From positions 1 through 57,407 of the forward strand of contig CANREW010000004.1 in assembly GCA_947629765.1 (NCBI GenBank): a stretch of DNA of 57,407 nt, written 5' to 3'. Below the pieces are notes generated by a model. It did no database searches, was not told where the DNA came from, and was given only the letters and a program-made list of their open reading frames with translations. Shown in pieces: positions 44,655 to 52,968 of the stretch. Position 1 is the stretch's first letter; each line of letters starts with the position of its first letter. Origin of the DNA: an uncultured Clostridia bacterium (lineage in GTDB: Bacteria > Bacillota > Clostridia > TANB77 > CAG-508). The translations under genes and the position numbers were made by a program.

Positions 44655-45149
44655 TTATTTATAACTTTTCTTTATTCTTTGTATAGCCGTTTTTTCAAGC
44701 CTTGAAACTTGTGCTTGTGAAATACCTATTTCTTCTGCAACTTCCATTTGTGTCCTTCCGTCAAAAAATCTTTTTGTTATTATTATTTTTTCTCTTTTAT
44801 TTAACTTCTTCATTGCCTCTGCTAAGCTTAAATTTTCTGCCCATTTTTCATCTGTATTTTTGGTATCACTAACTTGATCCATTATAAATATATTTTCTGC
44901 ACCATCTTTATAAATTGGTTCTTGCAGAGATATAGGATCTTGTATCGCATCAAAGCTAAATGCAATTTCCTCTTTTGGAACTCCAATCTCTTTTGCAATT
45001 TTTTCTATCGTAGGCTCTTTACCCTCTTCTTTGGTTAGTTTTTCTCTTGCTTGTATTGCTTTATATGCTAAGTCTCTTATAGAGCGACTAACTCTTATTG
45101 GATTATTGTCTCTTAAATATCTTCTAACTTCTCCAATTATCATTGGAAC
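44655..45149 (-). CDS. sigG: 3' segment of sporulation sigma factor SigG, gene interrupted by the mobile element
   Basis: This segment encodes V-P-M-I-I-G-E-V-R-R-Y-L-R-D-N-N-P-I-R-V to the natural end: the rest of sigma region 2/3 (VSRSIRDLAYKAIQAREKL), LDAIQDP-type FSFDAIQDPISLQEPIYKDG, DQVSDTKNTDEKW, and region 4 (RTQMEVAEEIGISQAQVSRLEKTA). These are diagnostic for sigma G, the late forespore factor. About 95 N-terminal residues are missing; the sequence leaves sigG at the 7-bp core TTGGAAC where the element begins. The other half starts at the right edge of the window (Y-A-V-P...). Excision at the core would rejoin Y-A-V-P-M-I-I-G in frame. As integrated, the gene cannot give full-length sigma G. 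Confidence 0.9.
   Translation of the reverse strand, partial: VPMIIGEVRRYLRDNNPIRVSRSIRDLAYKAIQAREKLTKEEGKEPTIEKIAKEIGVPKEEIAFSFDAIQDPISLQEPIYKDGAENIFIMDQVSDTKNTDEKWAENLSLAEAMKKLNKREKIIITKRFFDGRTQMEVAEEIGISQAQVSRLEKTAIQRIKKSYK
45143..45149. other. Attachment core, sigG 3' junction
   Basis: TTGGAAC, shared with 51269-51275 and 57395-57401. It reads GTTCCAA in sigG sense, the codons for V-P-(M). Confidence 0.85.
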
Positions 45150-45182
45150 GATTATATGTTAGTTGAAGTATGACTTAAAAAA

Positions 45183-46541
45183 TTAAACTACATTGTTGTA
45201 GTATATCATAATGTTATTGTCTTTTATTACTATTTTGTTTATTAAAGAAACTAATATATTTCTTTGCTCTTGGAAAGATAAATCATTCCATACTTCATGT
45301 AAATTTTCTATCTTGTCTTTGAAATTCTTTATACTTATGTCCTTTTTCTTTTTGTTATTTATTATTTTTTCAATTCTCTTTTTTTCATCTTCTAAGTTTT
45401 TCATTTTATCTCTTATTTCATTTGTAAAATATCCTTCTGCTAAAGCACTTACTAAATTTTCAATCTGCTTGTCTATCTCTTTTAGTCTACTTTCTGCAAA
45501 TTCTTCGGAATCTTTTATATTATCTGTCATTCTTTTATCAAAATAGTTATCGTCAAGTGATAATTTAAACAATTCATTTAGAACATATTTTTCTACTTCG
45601 TCTGCTTCTGCTCTAATGTTGGGACAATTAGGATCTCTAATTAATCTTGGTCTACTTTTCTGCTGAGAATAGCAATATACTTTTGTTGAGTTTTCTGTCC
45701 ATTTTTGGTATCTGAATTTTGCTCCACAATACCCACAATAAATTAGTCCTGAAAGTAAGTAACTTGATTTTTTCAAATCATTATTTCCTCTTTTTTTCAG
45801 CATTTCTTGTACTTCGTAAAACAATTCATCACTAATTATATGTTCATGTTTGCCTTCATATATTTCCCCTTTATAGGGAATTTTACCTATATAAACTGGA
45901 CTTCTTAATACTTTCCTAACTACAGTTTCTCCTGACATTCCTAAAGTATCATTAATTATATCTGGCGACATTCCTTCGAGATATAATTTAAAGACTTGCC
46001 TTATCATTTCAGCTTGTTTAGGCTTTATTACTAATGTTCCTGTATTTCTGTCATAATCATATCCTAGTGGTGTAAGTCCACCTCCCATCCATAGTCCTGA
46101 CTTAACTCTTTCTTTCATTCCCATTCTTGTTCTTTCATAAATTGTTTCTCTTTCTAATTGTGCAAATACTGATAAAATTCCTATCATAGCCTTCCCAAAT
46201 GGTGTTGTTGTATCAAAATTTTCCCTTATTGATATGAAACCTATATTATTAGGATTAAAGACTTCTTCGATTAAATATAAAGTATCTTTTTGACTTCTTG
46301 AAATTCTATCTAGTTTATAGACTATTACATAATCAATTTTTTTTGCTCTTACGTCATCTAACAGCTTCTTTATACTAGGTCTATTAAGATTACTACCACT
46401 ATAACCTCCATCAATATAATATTCATAGTCCGAAATTTCTTTAGATATACAGTAAGCCTCTAGCAATTGTTTTTGAGCATCAATAGAATATCCTTCTACT
46501 TGAGCATCTGTTGATACTCTACAATATAACCCTGCTCTCAT
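45183..46541 (-). CDS. Large serine recombinase (integrase/excisionase)
   Basis: The 452-residue protein starts at ATG 46541 (MRAGLYCRVSTDAQVEGYS) with AGGAGG at 7 bases; longer in-frame starts have no Shine-Dalgarno. The resolvase catalytic domain (about 1-150) has the nucleophile in YCRVSTDAQ and the arginines in DRISRSQKD and ERETIYERTRMG. A recombinase DNA-binding domain (about 165-260), a zinc ribbon (CGYCGAKFRYQKW with later cysteines), and a coiled coil (about 350-420) follow, as in large serine integrases. It lies directly beside the attachment core and is the obvious agent for integration into and excision from sigG. No in-frame CGG. Confidence 0.93.
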   Translation of the reverse strand: MRAGLYCRVSTDAQVEGYSIDAQKQLLEAYCISKEISDYEYYIDGGYSGSNLNRPSIKKLLDDVRAKKIDYVIVYKLDRISRSQKDTLYLIEEVFNPNNIGFISIRENFDTTTPFGKAMIGILSVFAQLERETIYERTRMGMKERVKSGLWMGGGLTPLGYDYDRNTGTLVIKPKQAEMIRQVFKLYLEGMSPDIINDTLGMSGETVVRKVLRSPVYIGKIPYKGEIYEGKHEHIISDELFYEVQEMLKKRGNNDLKKSSYLLSGLIYCGYCGAKFRYQKWTENSTKVYCYSQQKSRPRLIRDPNCPNIRAEADEVEKYVLNELFKLSLDDNYFDKRMTDNIKDSEEFAESRLKEIDKQIENLVSALAEGYFTNEIRDKMKNLEDEKKRIEKIINNKKKKDISIKNFKDKIENLHEVWNDLSFQEQRNILVSLINKIVIKDNNIMIYYNNVV

Positions 46542-46615
46542 TATGTACCTCCTCATAAAAAATGGTACATATAAAAACAGCAAAACTATGTTATTTTTAT
46601 TATACCATCCCAAAT

Positions 46616-46765
46616 TTAATTATTCAATGCCTTGTCCTTGACTTTTTCATTCTCTTTTTCTCTTATATATCTATTTAATACTTCATATACTAATTTATTT
46701 TTTATTTTTATATTTTCACTTTTAGTTTCTACATCATTAACAAATGTCATTACATTATAAACCAT
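46616..46765 (-). CDS. Small conserved-position ORF, 49 residues
   Basis: ATG 46765 follows GGAGGAGG. The product starts MVYNVMTFVNDVETKSENIK and ends with a Lys/Glu-rich helix. It lies between the two recombinase-family genes, with 74 bases to the recombinase start, and may be co-transcribed. Small basic or charged proteins in this position are candidates for a recombination directionality factor, but that is only a position-based guess. Confidence 0.55.
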   Translation of the reverse strand: MVYNVMTFVNDVETKSENIKIKNKLVYEVLNRYIREKENEKVKDKALNN

Positions 46766-46842
46766 CTAAGCCTCCTCCTTCCAAGTCTTTAATCACATTA
46801 TAGACAATTTTATTTTACTTCATACAGATTAAAATAAAATTT

Positions 46843-47286
46843 CTAAAATTCAATATCATTTTCTTCTATAAATTCACTTATTCCATCGGTATTTACATTA
46901 TTAATTTGTATTTCTTCTCTTGAATCTGACAATAATGTTCTAAATCCTAATTCATTTTGTAAATTTACTATTTCTATAAGTTCATTTTTATTTCTTGCGA
47001 TTCTAAGTAAGTTTGCTGTTACAATTAAATTAATTTTCTTTTCTATAATATCTTGTATCATTTTTTTATATGCTGGTTTGTCTTTAGCAAACTCATCTAT
47101 TCCTGCATCTATATATACTTCTTTTATATGTAATCCTAATTGCACACAATATTCTTCAACTCTTTCTTTTTGGTATTGTATTACATCAACATCTTTTAAC
47201 ACTCTTGCTGTTCTAATATATATGCCGACATTATAGCTTTCAGGATTGTCTAGTTTGTTGATTTTTTTACCAGATTTTCTGCTCAA
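46843..47286 (-). CDS. Resolvase-domain protein lacking the catalytic serine
   Basis: The 147-residue product is a stand-alone resolvase/invertase N-terminal fold: NVGIYIRTARVLKDVDVIQYQKERVEEYC, then IDAGIDEFAKDKPAYKKMIQDI and NLIVTANLLRIARNKNELIEI. The active-site motif YxRxS of the neighbouring recombinase (YCRVS) is YIRTA here, so the nucleophile is replaced by Ala, and there is no DNA-binding domain. It is therefore unlikely to cut DNA. It could assemble with the active recombinase to control direction or timing of excision. RBS AGGAGG. The acidic C-terminal tail (EFIEENDIEF) is notable. Confidence 0.8.
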   Translation of the reverse strand: MSRKSGKKINKLDNPESYNVGIYIRTARVLKDVDVIQYQKERVEEYCVQLGLHIKEVYIDAGIDEFAKDKPAYKKMIQDIIEKKINLIVTANLLRIARNKNELIEIVNLQNELGFRTLLSDSREEIQINNVNTDGISEFIEENDIEF

Positions 47287-47424
47287 ATCTATATCCTCCT
47301 TATTTAATTTTGGGTATGTTATTTATAATAATGTTCACTTTTTGATAAATTTATACCATATTATTTCTATTACAACTTTTTTCATTTCATCATAAATACT
47401 TCACTTCCTTTATGCAACTTTTTG

Positions 47425-47526
47425 CTAATACTTTTTAGACATGAATCGTCTATAGGACATAGTCCTACTTAATGCTATAAAAATTCTATCTTTTCTTATG
47501 TTTAAGTTTTTAGTTTTTTTATTCAT
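47425..47526 (-). CDS. 33-residue basic peptide
   Basis: ATG 47526 follows AAGAGGA. The peptide begins MNKKTKNLNIRKDRIFIAL and ends RRFMSKKY; about a third of its residues are Lys or Arg. It sits in an otherwise empty 410-base stretch between the resolvase-like gene and the toxin gene. I have no family match. Coding is plausible but not proven. Confidence 0.35.
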   Translation of the reverse strand: MNKKTKNLNIRKDRIFIALSRTMSYRRFMSKKY

Positions 47527-47592
47527 TTTTTATCCTCTTACTATATAAAAACTTAAAAATTTTTCTAAATGGTACTTTTTTGAAAAATTTTT

Positions 47593-47634
47593 CAAAAAAA
47601 AAAGAGATATACTTTATATAAGCATATCCCTTTT
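47593..47634 (-). terminator. Terminator after the type III toxin gene
   Basis: GATATACTT pairs with AAGCATATC (one mismatch), followed on the minus strand by a long T run. Confidence 0.65.
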
Positions 47635-47700
47635 CTAATATTTCCTTAATATTTTTAATTCATCTAACTTTAACTATTATTTTTCAATAATCTTTTATTA

Positions 47701-48432
47701 TTAGTTAAATAAAAACACATTCAAATAATTTATAATATTTTCTTTTAGTTCTTCTATTGAAGTAGGTGAATTATAAATTTTCAACATAGCTTGTCCTACA
47801 TTTTGATTTATGTTATCAACAATTTTTATATAATCTTTAATTTCATCTAAACTTTGTGTTTCGTTAAAAATATTTATAATTTCTTCTTTAAAAGTATTAT
47901 CATTATTTGTAAAAAAATCTATAATTTTATTTTGCTTCTTAAGTTCTTTTTCCATAATATTTTTAATATTTAGTATATTAGGATAAACTAAATAACTATA
48001 TCCGTTTTTTACCATATTAAATATTTTATTTGCTTTCATTTCAATTTCTTGTTGTAAAGCATATGTAATAATTACAGGTTGTCTTTTCCTCATAAATTCA
48101 TTTTCTACAAATCTTTCTATAATTGGAAACATATTTTGTATTAAAAAAACATTTTCTTTTCCACTAACTTTACCAAAAACAATTGTATCGACATTAGGAG
48201 TTTTATTGTTTTTTATTTGATTTTGAATTTTTTTATTATATATTGTTCGATACTTTTTTGTTCTTGTACTTACTGGCACAAACCAAATAATATCACTATT
48301 TTGGTTATCTTTAAAACAATAATAACATGGCCTTTTATTTCCATTTTCCTTATTTTGCATTAGTTCTTGATCTTTTACAATATCAAAAAAATAATCTTTA
48401 ATAAAATAAAAATATCCTTTTTTTACTTGCAT
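47701..48432 (-). CDS. Type III toxin (ToxN/CptN-like endoribonuclease)
   Basis: The 243-residue protein begins MQVKKGYFYFIKDYFFDIV and contains RPCYYCFKDNQNSDIIWFVPVST, TRTKKYRTIYNKKI, DTIVFGKVSGKENVFLIQNMFPI: a compact beta-barrel pattern of the Kid/MazF superfamily to which type III toxins belong. The decisive evidence is context. Directly upstream in the same direction are a consensus promoter, two ~47-base tandem repeats and a hairpin terminator, then the toxin start, which is the canonical toxI/cptI-toxin order. Such toxins cleave RNA and are held inactive by the processed repeats. CptN is my best subtype guess. Confidence 0.75.
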   Translation of the reverse strand: MQVKKGYFYFIKDYFFDIVKDQELMQNKENGNKRPCYYCFKDNQNSDIIWFVPVSTRTKKYRTIYNKKIQNQIKNNKTPNVDTIVFGKVSGKENVFLIQNMFPIIERFVENEFMRKRQPVIITYALQQEIEMKANKIFNMVKNGYSYLVYPNILNIKNIMEKELKKQNKIIDFFTNNDNTFKEEIINIFNETQSLDEIKDYIKIVDNINQNVGQAMLKIYNSPTSIEELKENIINYLNVFLFN

Positions 48433-48451
48433 AACTACTCCTTACAAAAAT

Positions 48452-48480
48452 AGTAAGGTACTTTTTTTAAGCACCTTACT
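48452..48480 (-). terminator. Attenuating terminator between antitoxin RNA and toxin gene
   Basis: AGTAAGGT and ACCTTACT pair around an A/T-rich loop, followed on the minus strand by ATTTTT. As in other type III loci it should limit read-through to the toxin. Confidence 0.8.
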
Positions 48481-48590
48481 TAATAATTTAATCACCTACG
48501 CACTTAATGTTTCGCAAGTAGGGTTGCGACATTATTTACTCACCTGTGCATTTATACCTCGCAAACAGGGTTGCGACATTATTTATTAAT
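48481..48590 (-). ncRNA. Type III antitoxin RNA, two tandem repeats
   Basis: Two direct repeats (48492-48539 and 48540-48585) share TCACCT...GCA, the TCGCAA...AGGGTTGCGACATTATTT block and length 46-48 bases, with a variable centre (TAATGT against TATACC). Within each, GGTTGCGA and TCGCAA can pair, which suits the pseudoknot fold of type III antitoxins. It is transcribed from the promoter at 48594-48623 and followed by a terminator and the toxin. Confidence 0.8.
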
Positions 48591-48593
48591 ATT

Positions 48594-48623
48594 ATTATAC
48601 TATTGAGTTTATTCTCTTGTCAA
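48594..48623 (-). promoter_or_regulatory. Promoter of the antitoxin RNA-toxin operon
   Basis: On the minus strand TTGACA, 18 bases, TATAAT, directly before the repeats. Confidence 0.8.
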
Positions 48624-48779
48624 GTATGTTTTAATATTAATTAATATATTTTATGTAAAACTAAAAAATATATTACATTTTGAAAATTATTTTTTTTAAT
48701 TTTCTAGTTAAAAGTTTAACTTTTTTTCTCATTTCGTAGTTGATACCTCATATTTTTTATTCGACTATGTCATTTTTTG

Positions 48780-48792
48780 TAGTTATTAACTA
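48780..48792. promoter_or_regulatory. Candidate operator, TAGTTATTAACTA palindrome
   Basis: A perfect palindrome about a central T, 83 bases before the Xre gene. Related TAGTT/AACTA-like half sites occur nearby (48737, 48760, 48844). It may be the Xre operator in the divergent region that also serves the antitoxin promoter. Confidence 0.35.
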
Positions 48793-48874
48793 TTCTTTTT
48801 ACTTAAAATTATAGTTTTAAATAATTTCATTTTTTGTTTATTGTTGACTATACTATAAATAGGGGAGTGAGATA

Positions 48875-49201
48875 ATGAAAAACTCAATAGATAATTGTAC
48901 AGGTAATTCTATATTAGGTCAAAATGTTAGAGATATACGAAAAAATCTTAATCTCACACAAGAAGAATTTGCAGAAAAATTAAATCTTAATCCTCAATTT
49001 ATATCACAAATAGAAACTGGAAAGATTGGTATAAGTTTAGATAATGCTATAAATATATGTAATACTGCAAATTGTTCATCTGCAAATCTATTTAAAGGTT
49101 TAATTACTTCACCTAGTATTATTGATAAATACGAACTTTTAAGTGATAGAGATAAGTCCATAATAAATCAAATGATTACTTGTTTATTAAATACAAAGTA
49201 A
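48875..49201 (+). CDS. Xre-family transcriptional regulator
   Basis: The 108-residue protein has a classical helix-turn-helix: ILGQNVRDIRKNLNLTQEEFAEKLNLNPQFISQIETGKIGISLDNAINIC, followed by a short C-terminal segment. RBS GGGGAGTGAG. It diverges from the type III locus and is a good candidate for the element's main repressor. Its stop is 3 bases from the end of the opposing gene. Confidence 0.9.
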   Translation: MKNSIDNCTGNSILGQNVRDIRKNLNLTQEEFAEKLNLNPQFISQIETGKIGISLDNAINICNTANCSSANLFKGLITSPSIIDKYELLSDRDKSIINQMITCLLNTK

Positions 49202-49204
49202 ATT

Positions 49205-49576
49205 TTATTCACTAACACTATATGGGGGTATATTGTTAGTGCTTTTTTTATATTCTTTATATTTTTCTTCAAATTTTGATTTTGTTTTGCATCTTTTTTT
49301 TAATTTTTTTAGCATATTTACTCTATTTTCAAATGTTCTTTTATCTATTTTTCCTTGTTTATATAGTTTACTTTCTATAACATATTTTGATTTATAATAT
49401 TTGTTTATTTCATTCTTAACAATTTTTTCAGATTTTGGATGAATATATATACTAACATTGTTATTATATTTTTTGTAAATTTCTTTTAATAAATTAAATA
49501 GTTCTGAAACTTCACATGTTGTTTTTGTAGTTTTTTCTTCATCAAAATAAAGAATAATAAATTCTTTTACAATCAA
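49205..49576 (-). CDS. Unknown 123-residue protein of the element
   Basis: I do not recognise this protein. It starts MIVKEFIILYFDEEKTTKTTCE, contains a YKKYNNNVSIYIHPKSEKIVKNEI block and a strongly basic helical second half (FENRVNMLKKLKKRCKTKSKFEEKY). RBS AGGAGG. The alternating hydrophobic start and basic tail would suit a nucleic-acid-binding accessory protein, but this is only composition. Confidence 0.65.
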   Translation of the reverse strand: MIVKEFIILYFDEEKTTKTTCEVSELFNLLKEIYKKYNNNVSIYIHPKSEKIVKNEINKYYKSKYVIESKLYKQGKIDKRTFENRVNMLKKLKKRCKTKSKFEEKYKEYKKSTNNIPPYSVSE

Positions 49577-49633
49577 ATATTTTCCTCCTTTCTCGTATAA
49601 TTTTTTTAAAAAATGAATAATCTAATACAAAAT

Positions 49634-49648
49634 GCGAGGCTCTCTCGC
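49634..49648. terminator. Short GC-rich hairpin
   Basis: GCGAG and CTCGC flank GCTCT, then ATTTTAT on the plus strand. It lies in the divergent gap between 49205..49576 and the second Xre gene; it may be a protein site rather than a terminator. Confidence 0.35.
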
Positions 49649-49706
49649 TATTTTATAAAAAATTTGTAATAAAATCAAGAATAATAATTTAATGTGGGGG
49701 ATTTAT

Positions 49707-49946
49707 TTGAAAAAATACGATAATAAAAGCAATGTAATAGGTAATTTAATAAAAGAATATAGATTAAAAAAGAAGTTAAAGAAAAGTGAAGTATGTAGAA
49801 AACTACAATTACATGCTATTTATATGGATCCGACTGAATTAAATAGAATGGAAACAGGTAGAATGATTATTAAAGATTTTGAATTAATTGGCTTATGCAA
49901 GGTTTTAGAAATAGATTATGATGATTTAAAAAATTCAATAGAATAG
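49707..49946 (+). CDS. Second Xre-type regulator
   Basis: The likely start is TTG 49707 (KKYDNKSNVIGNLIKEYRLKKKLKKSEVCRKL), because GTGGGGG lies 5 bases before it; ATG 49692 overlaps that site. The helix-turn-helix continues IYMDPTELNRMETGRMIIKDFELIGLCKVLEIDYDDL. About 79 residues. Small regulators of this kind act in pairs with the larger Xre protein in phage-like switches. A terminator follows. Confidence 0.8.
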   Translation: MKKYDNKSNVIGNLIKEYRLKKKLKKSEVCRKLQLHAIYMDPTELNRMETGRMIIKDFELIGLCKVLEIDYDDLKNSIE

Positions 49947-49950
49947 TATG

Positions 49951-49984
49951 AGAAAAGATAGCAAATAACTGCTATCTATTTTCT
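49951..49984 (+). terminator. Intrinsic terminator after the second Xre gene
   Basis: AGAAAAGATAGCA pairs with TGCTATCTATTTTCT (one bulge), with AATAAC as loop. Confidence 0.8.
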
Positions 49985-50325
49985 TATACATATTATATTT
50001 TTAATCGTTTATATTACCTTCATGTACAACTAAATCCACCTCTAGCAAATTACTTGGCTTAAATAATATCATAAACATAAAAGATTATCAATAAATACTA
50101 ACTTTAGAAATTTTTATTATTTTACGCAGGAAAGTGTTCATAAGGAACACCTAGGACACATAAAAGGCAAGCCTTTTAGATTATTAATATAAAAAAATGT
50201 TATTAATTTTTTAATAAAAGTACCAAGACGTGGGACTTATATATTTTCTACTTTCAATTTGTAGTTATTAGCTTTTTTCTTGTTATTGTGATATTTCTTA
50301 AGTTGATTATAAAATTTACTACTTA
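49985..50325. other. 340-base non-coding stretch with clustered hairpins, candidate origin or regulatory RNA
   Basis: No plausible ORF. Around 50123-50185 lie two close inverted repeats, GTGTTC/GAACAC and AAAAGGC/GCCTTTT, with CCTAGGACAC between them, then an AT-rich stretch and ACCAAGACGTGGGACTTA. This sits directly downstream of the replication-type HTH gene and may be its origin or a structured RNA. Confidence 0.35.
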
Positions 50326-51129
50326 CTAATTTTTAGGCAAAAAAATAGAGGAGTTATTCCTCTTAATCATTTCATTTTGTATAGTTTTATAATAATAGCC
50401 AATAAAATCGTCTATTTCGTTATCTGTTTCTTTATAATCCATTTCTTTTGCTTTACACTTATTATAAAGATATATCAATTTATCTCTTGTTATATTATAA
50501 GTGAACTCTTGCAAATTATCTTTAACTATTAAAGCTATTACATAAGTAATTTCTTTTATTTTATCTAGGTTATTTCTCTGCATGTAAGTTATCATGTTTT
50601 TTGTATAGAGCATTTCATATTTATCAAGTAGCTCAATTATTTTCAATTTTTCTACATTTTTAAATTCTTTTGGAACTTCTTTTTTATTTTCTATAATATA
50701 ATTAAACAATATATCTATCTTATTATTTATATTATTATAGGTGAATTTATTTTCATTCGCCTCTATGAAACTATTTTCATAATCTCCTATGAAATTTTTT
50801 TCTTGCCCTACAGCATATGATATAAAAATTTTTCTTTGATAGTTATTTTTTATAATGACTTTTATATATCCTCTTTCTTCCAACTTTGAAATGGCATTTT
50901 GAATTGAGCGAGTAGTACAATTATATAATCGTGCAAAATACTTATTTGTAGCATAGCAATATCCTTCTTTATTACTCAAACACGCAATTTCTCCATATAA
51001 TAACTTTGCTTTTTCTGTGAGTTGATTATCATATCTAACATCAGCTGGTATAATAACATAATAGTTAGCTTTATTGTTTTCTTTCATTTTTTTCGCTTCT
51101 TTCATAATAAGATTTTTACCCATCATCAA
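50326..51129 (-). CDS. Helix-turn-helix replication-initiator-like protein
   Basis: The core starts YYVIIPADVRYDNQLTEKAKLLYGEIACLSNKEGYCYATNKYFARLYNCTTRSIQNAISKLEERGYIKV, the HTH_36 winged-helix pattern found in phage and plasmid replication initiators and primosomal proteins. A helical second half of about 150 residues follows. The first ATG (51129) has only weak Shine-Dalgarno support; 51105 and 51087 are alternatives. Presence of such a gene suggests the excised circle may replicate. No helicase loader or DnaD domain is seen. Confidence 0.7.
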   Translation of the reverse strand: MMMGKNLIMKEAKKMKENNKANYYVIIPADVRYDNQLTEKAKLLYGEIACLSNKEGYCYATNKYFARLYNCTTRSIQNAISKLEERGYIKVIIKNNYQRKIFISYAVGQEKNFIGDYENSFIEANENKFTYNNINNKIDILFNYIIENKKEVPKEFKNVEKLKIIELLDKYEMLYTKNMITYMQRNNLDKIKEITYVIALIVKDNLQEFTYNITRDKLIYLYNKCKAKEMDYKETDNEIDDFIGYYYKTIQNEMIKRNNSSIFLPKN

Positions 51130-51180
51130 TATGTCAAAAATTGTGTATAGGTAAATATAGCTTTTTATTGTTGCAAATTA

Positions 51181-51209
51181 AAAACAGCAATCGTAAAATT
51201 GCTGCTTTT
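51181..51209. terminator. Hairpin near the element end
   Basis: AAAACAGCAA pairs with TTGCTGCTTTT, between the replication-type gene and the attachment core. Confidence 0.55.
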
Positions 51210-51268
51210 AATTTAATATCAATAGTTTTGCTGGTTTATATGTTATTACTTCTACTAACACATTACCG

Positions 51269-51275
51269 TTGGAAC
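51269..51275. other. Attachment core between the two copies
   Basis: TTGGAAC flanked by element sequence on both sides (ACCG before, GATTAT after), the structure expected for the circular element's attP. Confidence 0.85.
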
Positions 51276-51308
51276 GATTATATGTTAGTTGAAGTATGAC
51301 TTAAAAAA

Positions 51309-52667
51309 TTAAACTACATTGTTGTAGTATATCATAATGTTATTGTCTTTTATTACTATTTTGTTTATTAAAGAAACTAATATATTTCTTTGCTCTTGGA
51401 AAGATAAATCATTCCATACTTCATGTAAATTTTCTATCTTGTCTTTGAAATTCTTTATACTTATGTCCTTTTTCTTTTTGTTATTTATTATTTTTTCAAT
51501 TCTCTTTTTTTCATCTTCTAAGTTTTTCATTTTATCTCTTATTTCATTTGTAAAATATCCTTCTGCTAAAGCACTTACTAAATTTTCAATCTGCTTGTCT
51601 ATCTCTTTTAGTCTACTTTCTGCAAATTCTTCGGAATCTTTTATATTATCTGTCATTCTTTTATCAAAATAGTTATCGTCAAGTGATAATTTAAACAATT
51701 CATTTAGAACATATTTTTCTACTTCGTCTGCTTCTGCTCTAATGTTGGGACAATTAGGATCTCTAATTAATCTTGGTCTACTTTTCTGCTGAGAATAGCA
51801 ATATACTTTTGTTGAGTTTTCTGTCCATTTTTGGTATCTGAATTTTGCTCCACAATACCCACAATAAATTAGTCCTGAAAGTAAGTAACTTGATTTTTTC
51901 AAATCATTATTTCCTCTTTTTTTCAGCATTTCTTGTACTTCGTAAAACAATTCATCACTAATTATATGTTCATGTTTGCCTTCATATATTTCCCCTTTAT
52001 AGGGAATTTTACCTATATAAACTGGACTTCTTAATACTTTCCTAACTACAGTTTCTCCTGACATTCCTAAAGTATCATTAATTATATCTGGCGACATTCC
52101 TTCGAGATATAATTTAAAGACTTGCCTTATCATTTCAGCTTGTTTAGGCTTTATTACTAATGTTCCTGTATTTCTGTCATAATCATATCCTAGTGGTGTA
52201 AGTCCACCTCCCATCCATAGTCCTGACTTAACTCTTTCTTTCATTCCCATTCTTGTTCTTTCATAAATTGTTTCTCTTTCTAATTGTGCAAATACTGATA
52301 AAATTCCTATCATAGCCTTCCCAAATGGTGTTGTTGTATCAAAATTTTCCCTTATTGATATGAAACCTATATTATTAGGATTAAAGACTTCTTCGATTAA
52401 ATATAAAGTATCTTTTTGACTTCTTGAAATTCTATCTAGTTTATAGACTATTACATAATCAATTTTTTTTGCTCTTACGTCATCTAACAGCTTCTTTATA
52501 CTAGGTCTATTAAGATTACTACCACTATAACCTCCATCAATATAATATTCATAGTCCGAAATTTCTTTAGATATACAGTAAGCCTCTAGCAATTGTTTTT
52601 GAGCATCAATAGAATATCCTTCTACTTGAGCATCTGTTGATACTCTACAATATAACCCTGCTCTCAT
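51309..52667 (-). CDS. Large serine recombinase, copy 2
   Basis: Identical to 45183..46541: catalytic serine in YCRVSTDAQ, zinc ribbon and coiled coil all present. Confidence 0.93.
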   Translation of the reverse strand: MRAGLYCRVSTDAQVEGYSIDAQKQLLEAYCISKEISDYEYYIDGGYSGSNLNRPSIKKLLDDVRAKKIDYVIVYKLDRISRSQKDTLYLIEEVFNPNNIGFISIRENFDTTTPFGKAMIGILSVFAQLERETIYERTRMGMKERVKSGLWMGGGLTPLGYDYDRNTGTLVIKPKQAEMIRQVFKLYLEGMSPDIINDTLGMSGETVVRKVLRSPVYIGKIPYKGEIYEGKHEHIISDELFYEVQEMLKKRGNNDLKKSSYLLSGLIYCGYCGAKFRYQKWTENSTKVYCYSQQKSRPRLIRDPNCPNIRAEADEVEKYVLNELFKLSLDDNYFDKRMTDNIKDSEEFAESRLKEIDKQIENLVSALAEGYFTNEIRDKMKNLEDEKKRIEKIINNKKKKDISIKNFKDKIENLHEVWNDLSFQEQRNILVSLINKIVIKDNNIMIYYNNVV

Positions 52668-52741
52668 TATGTACCTCCTCATAAAAAATGGTACATATAA
52701 AAACAGCAAAACTATGTTATTTTTATTATACCATCCCAAAT

Positions 52742-52891
52742 TTAATTATTCAATGCCTTGTCCTTGACTTTTTCATTCTCTTTTTCTCTTATATATCTAT
52801 TTAATACTTCATATACTAATTTATTTTTTATTTTTATATTTTCACTTTTAGTTTCTACATCATTAACAAATGTCATTACATTATAAACCAT
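52742..52891 (-). CDS. Small 49-residue ORF, copy 2
   Basis: Identical to 46616..46765, with the same GGAGGAGG ribosome-binding site. Confidence 0.55.
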   Translation of the reverse strand: MVYNVMTFVNDVETKSENIKIKNKLVYEVLNRYIREKENEKVKDKALNN

Positions 52892-52968
52892 CTAAGCCTC
52901 CTCCTTCCAAGTCTTTAATCACATTATAGACAATTTTATTTTACTTCATACAGATTAAAATAAAATTT

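Larger units (their letters stand above)
45143..51275. mobile_element. 6126-bp integrative element inserted in sigG, copy 1
   Basis: The unit runs from one TTGGAAC core to the next. It carries a large serine recombinase at one end, a resolvase-like protein without catalytic serine, a type III toxin-antitoxin, two Xre regulators, a helix-turn-helix replication-type protein and several small ORFs. No capsid, tail or conjugation genes are seen, so it is a small non-conjugative element, perhaps a plasmid-like or phage-remnant element that uses sigG as its site. Confidence 0.9.

Noticed and set aside
48492..48585. A short CRISPR array
   Set aside because: Only two contiguous ~47-base units, no spacers between identical repeats and no cas genes. 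Position between a promoter and a terminator before a toxin gene fits a type III antitoxin.
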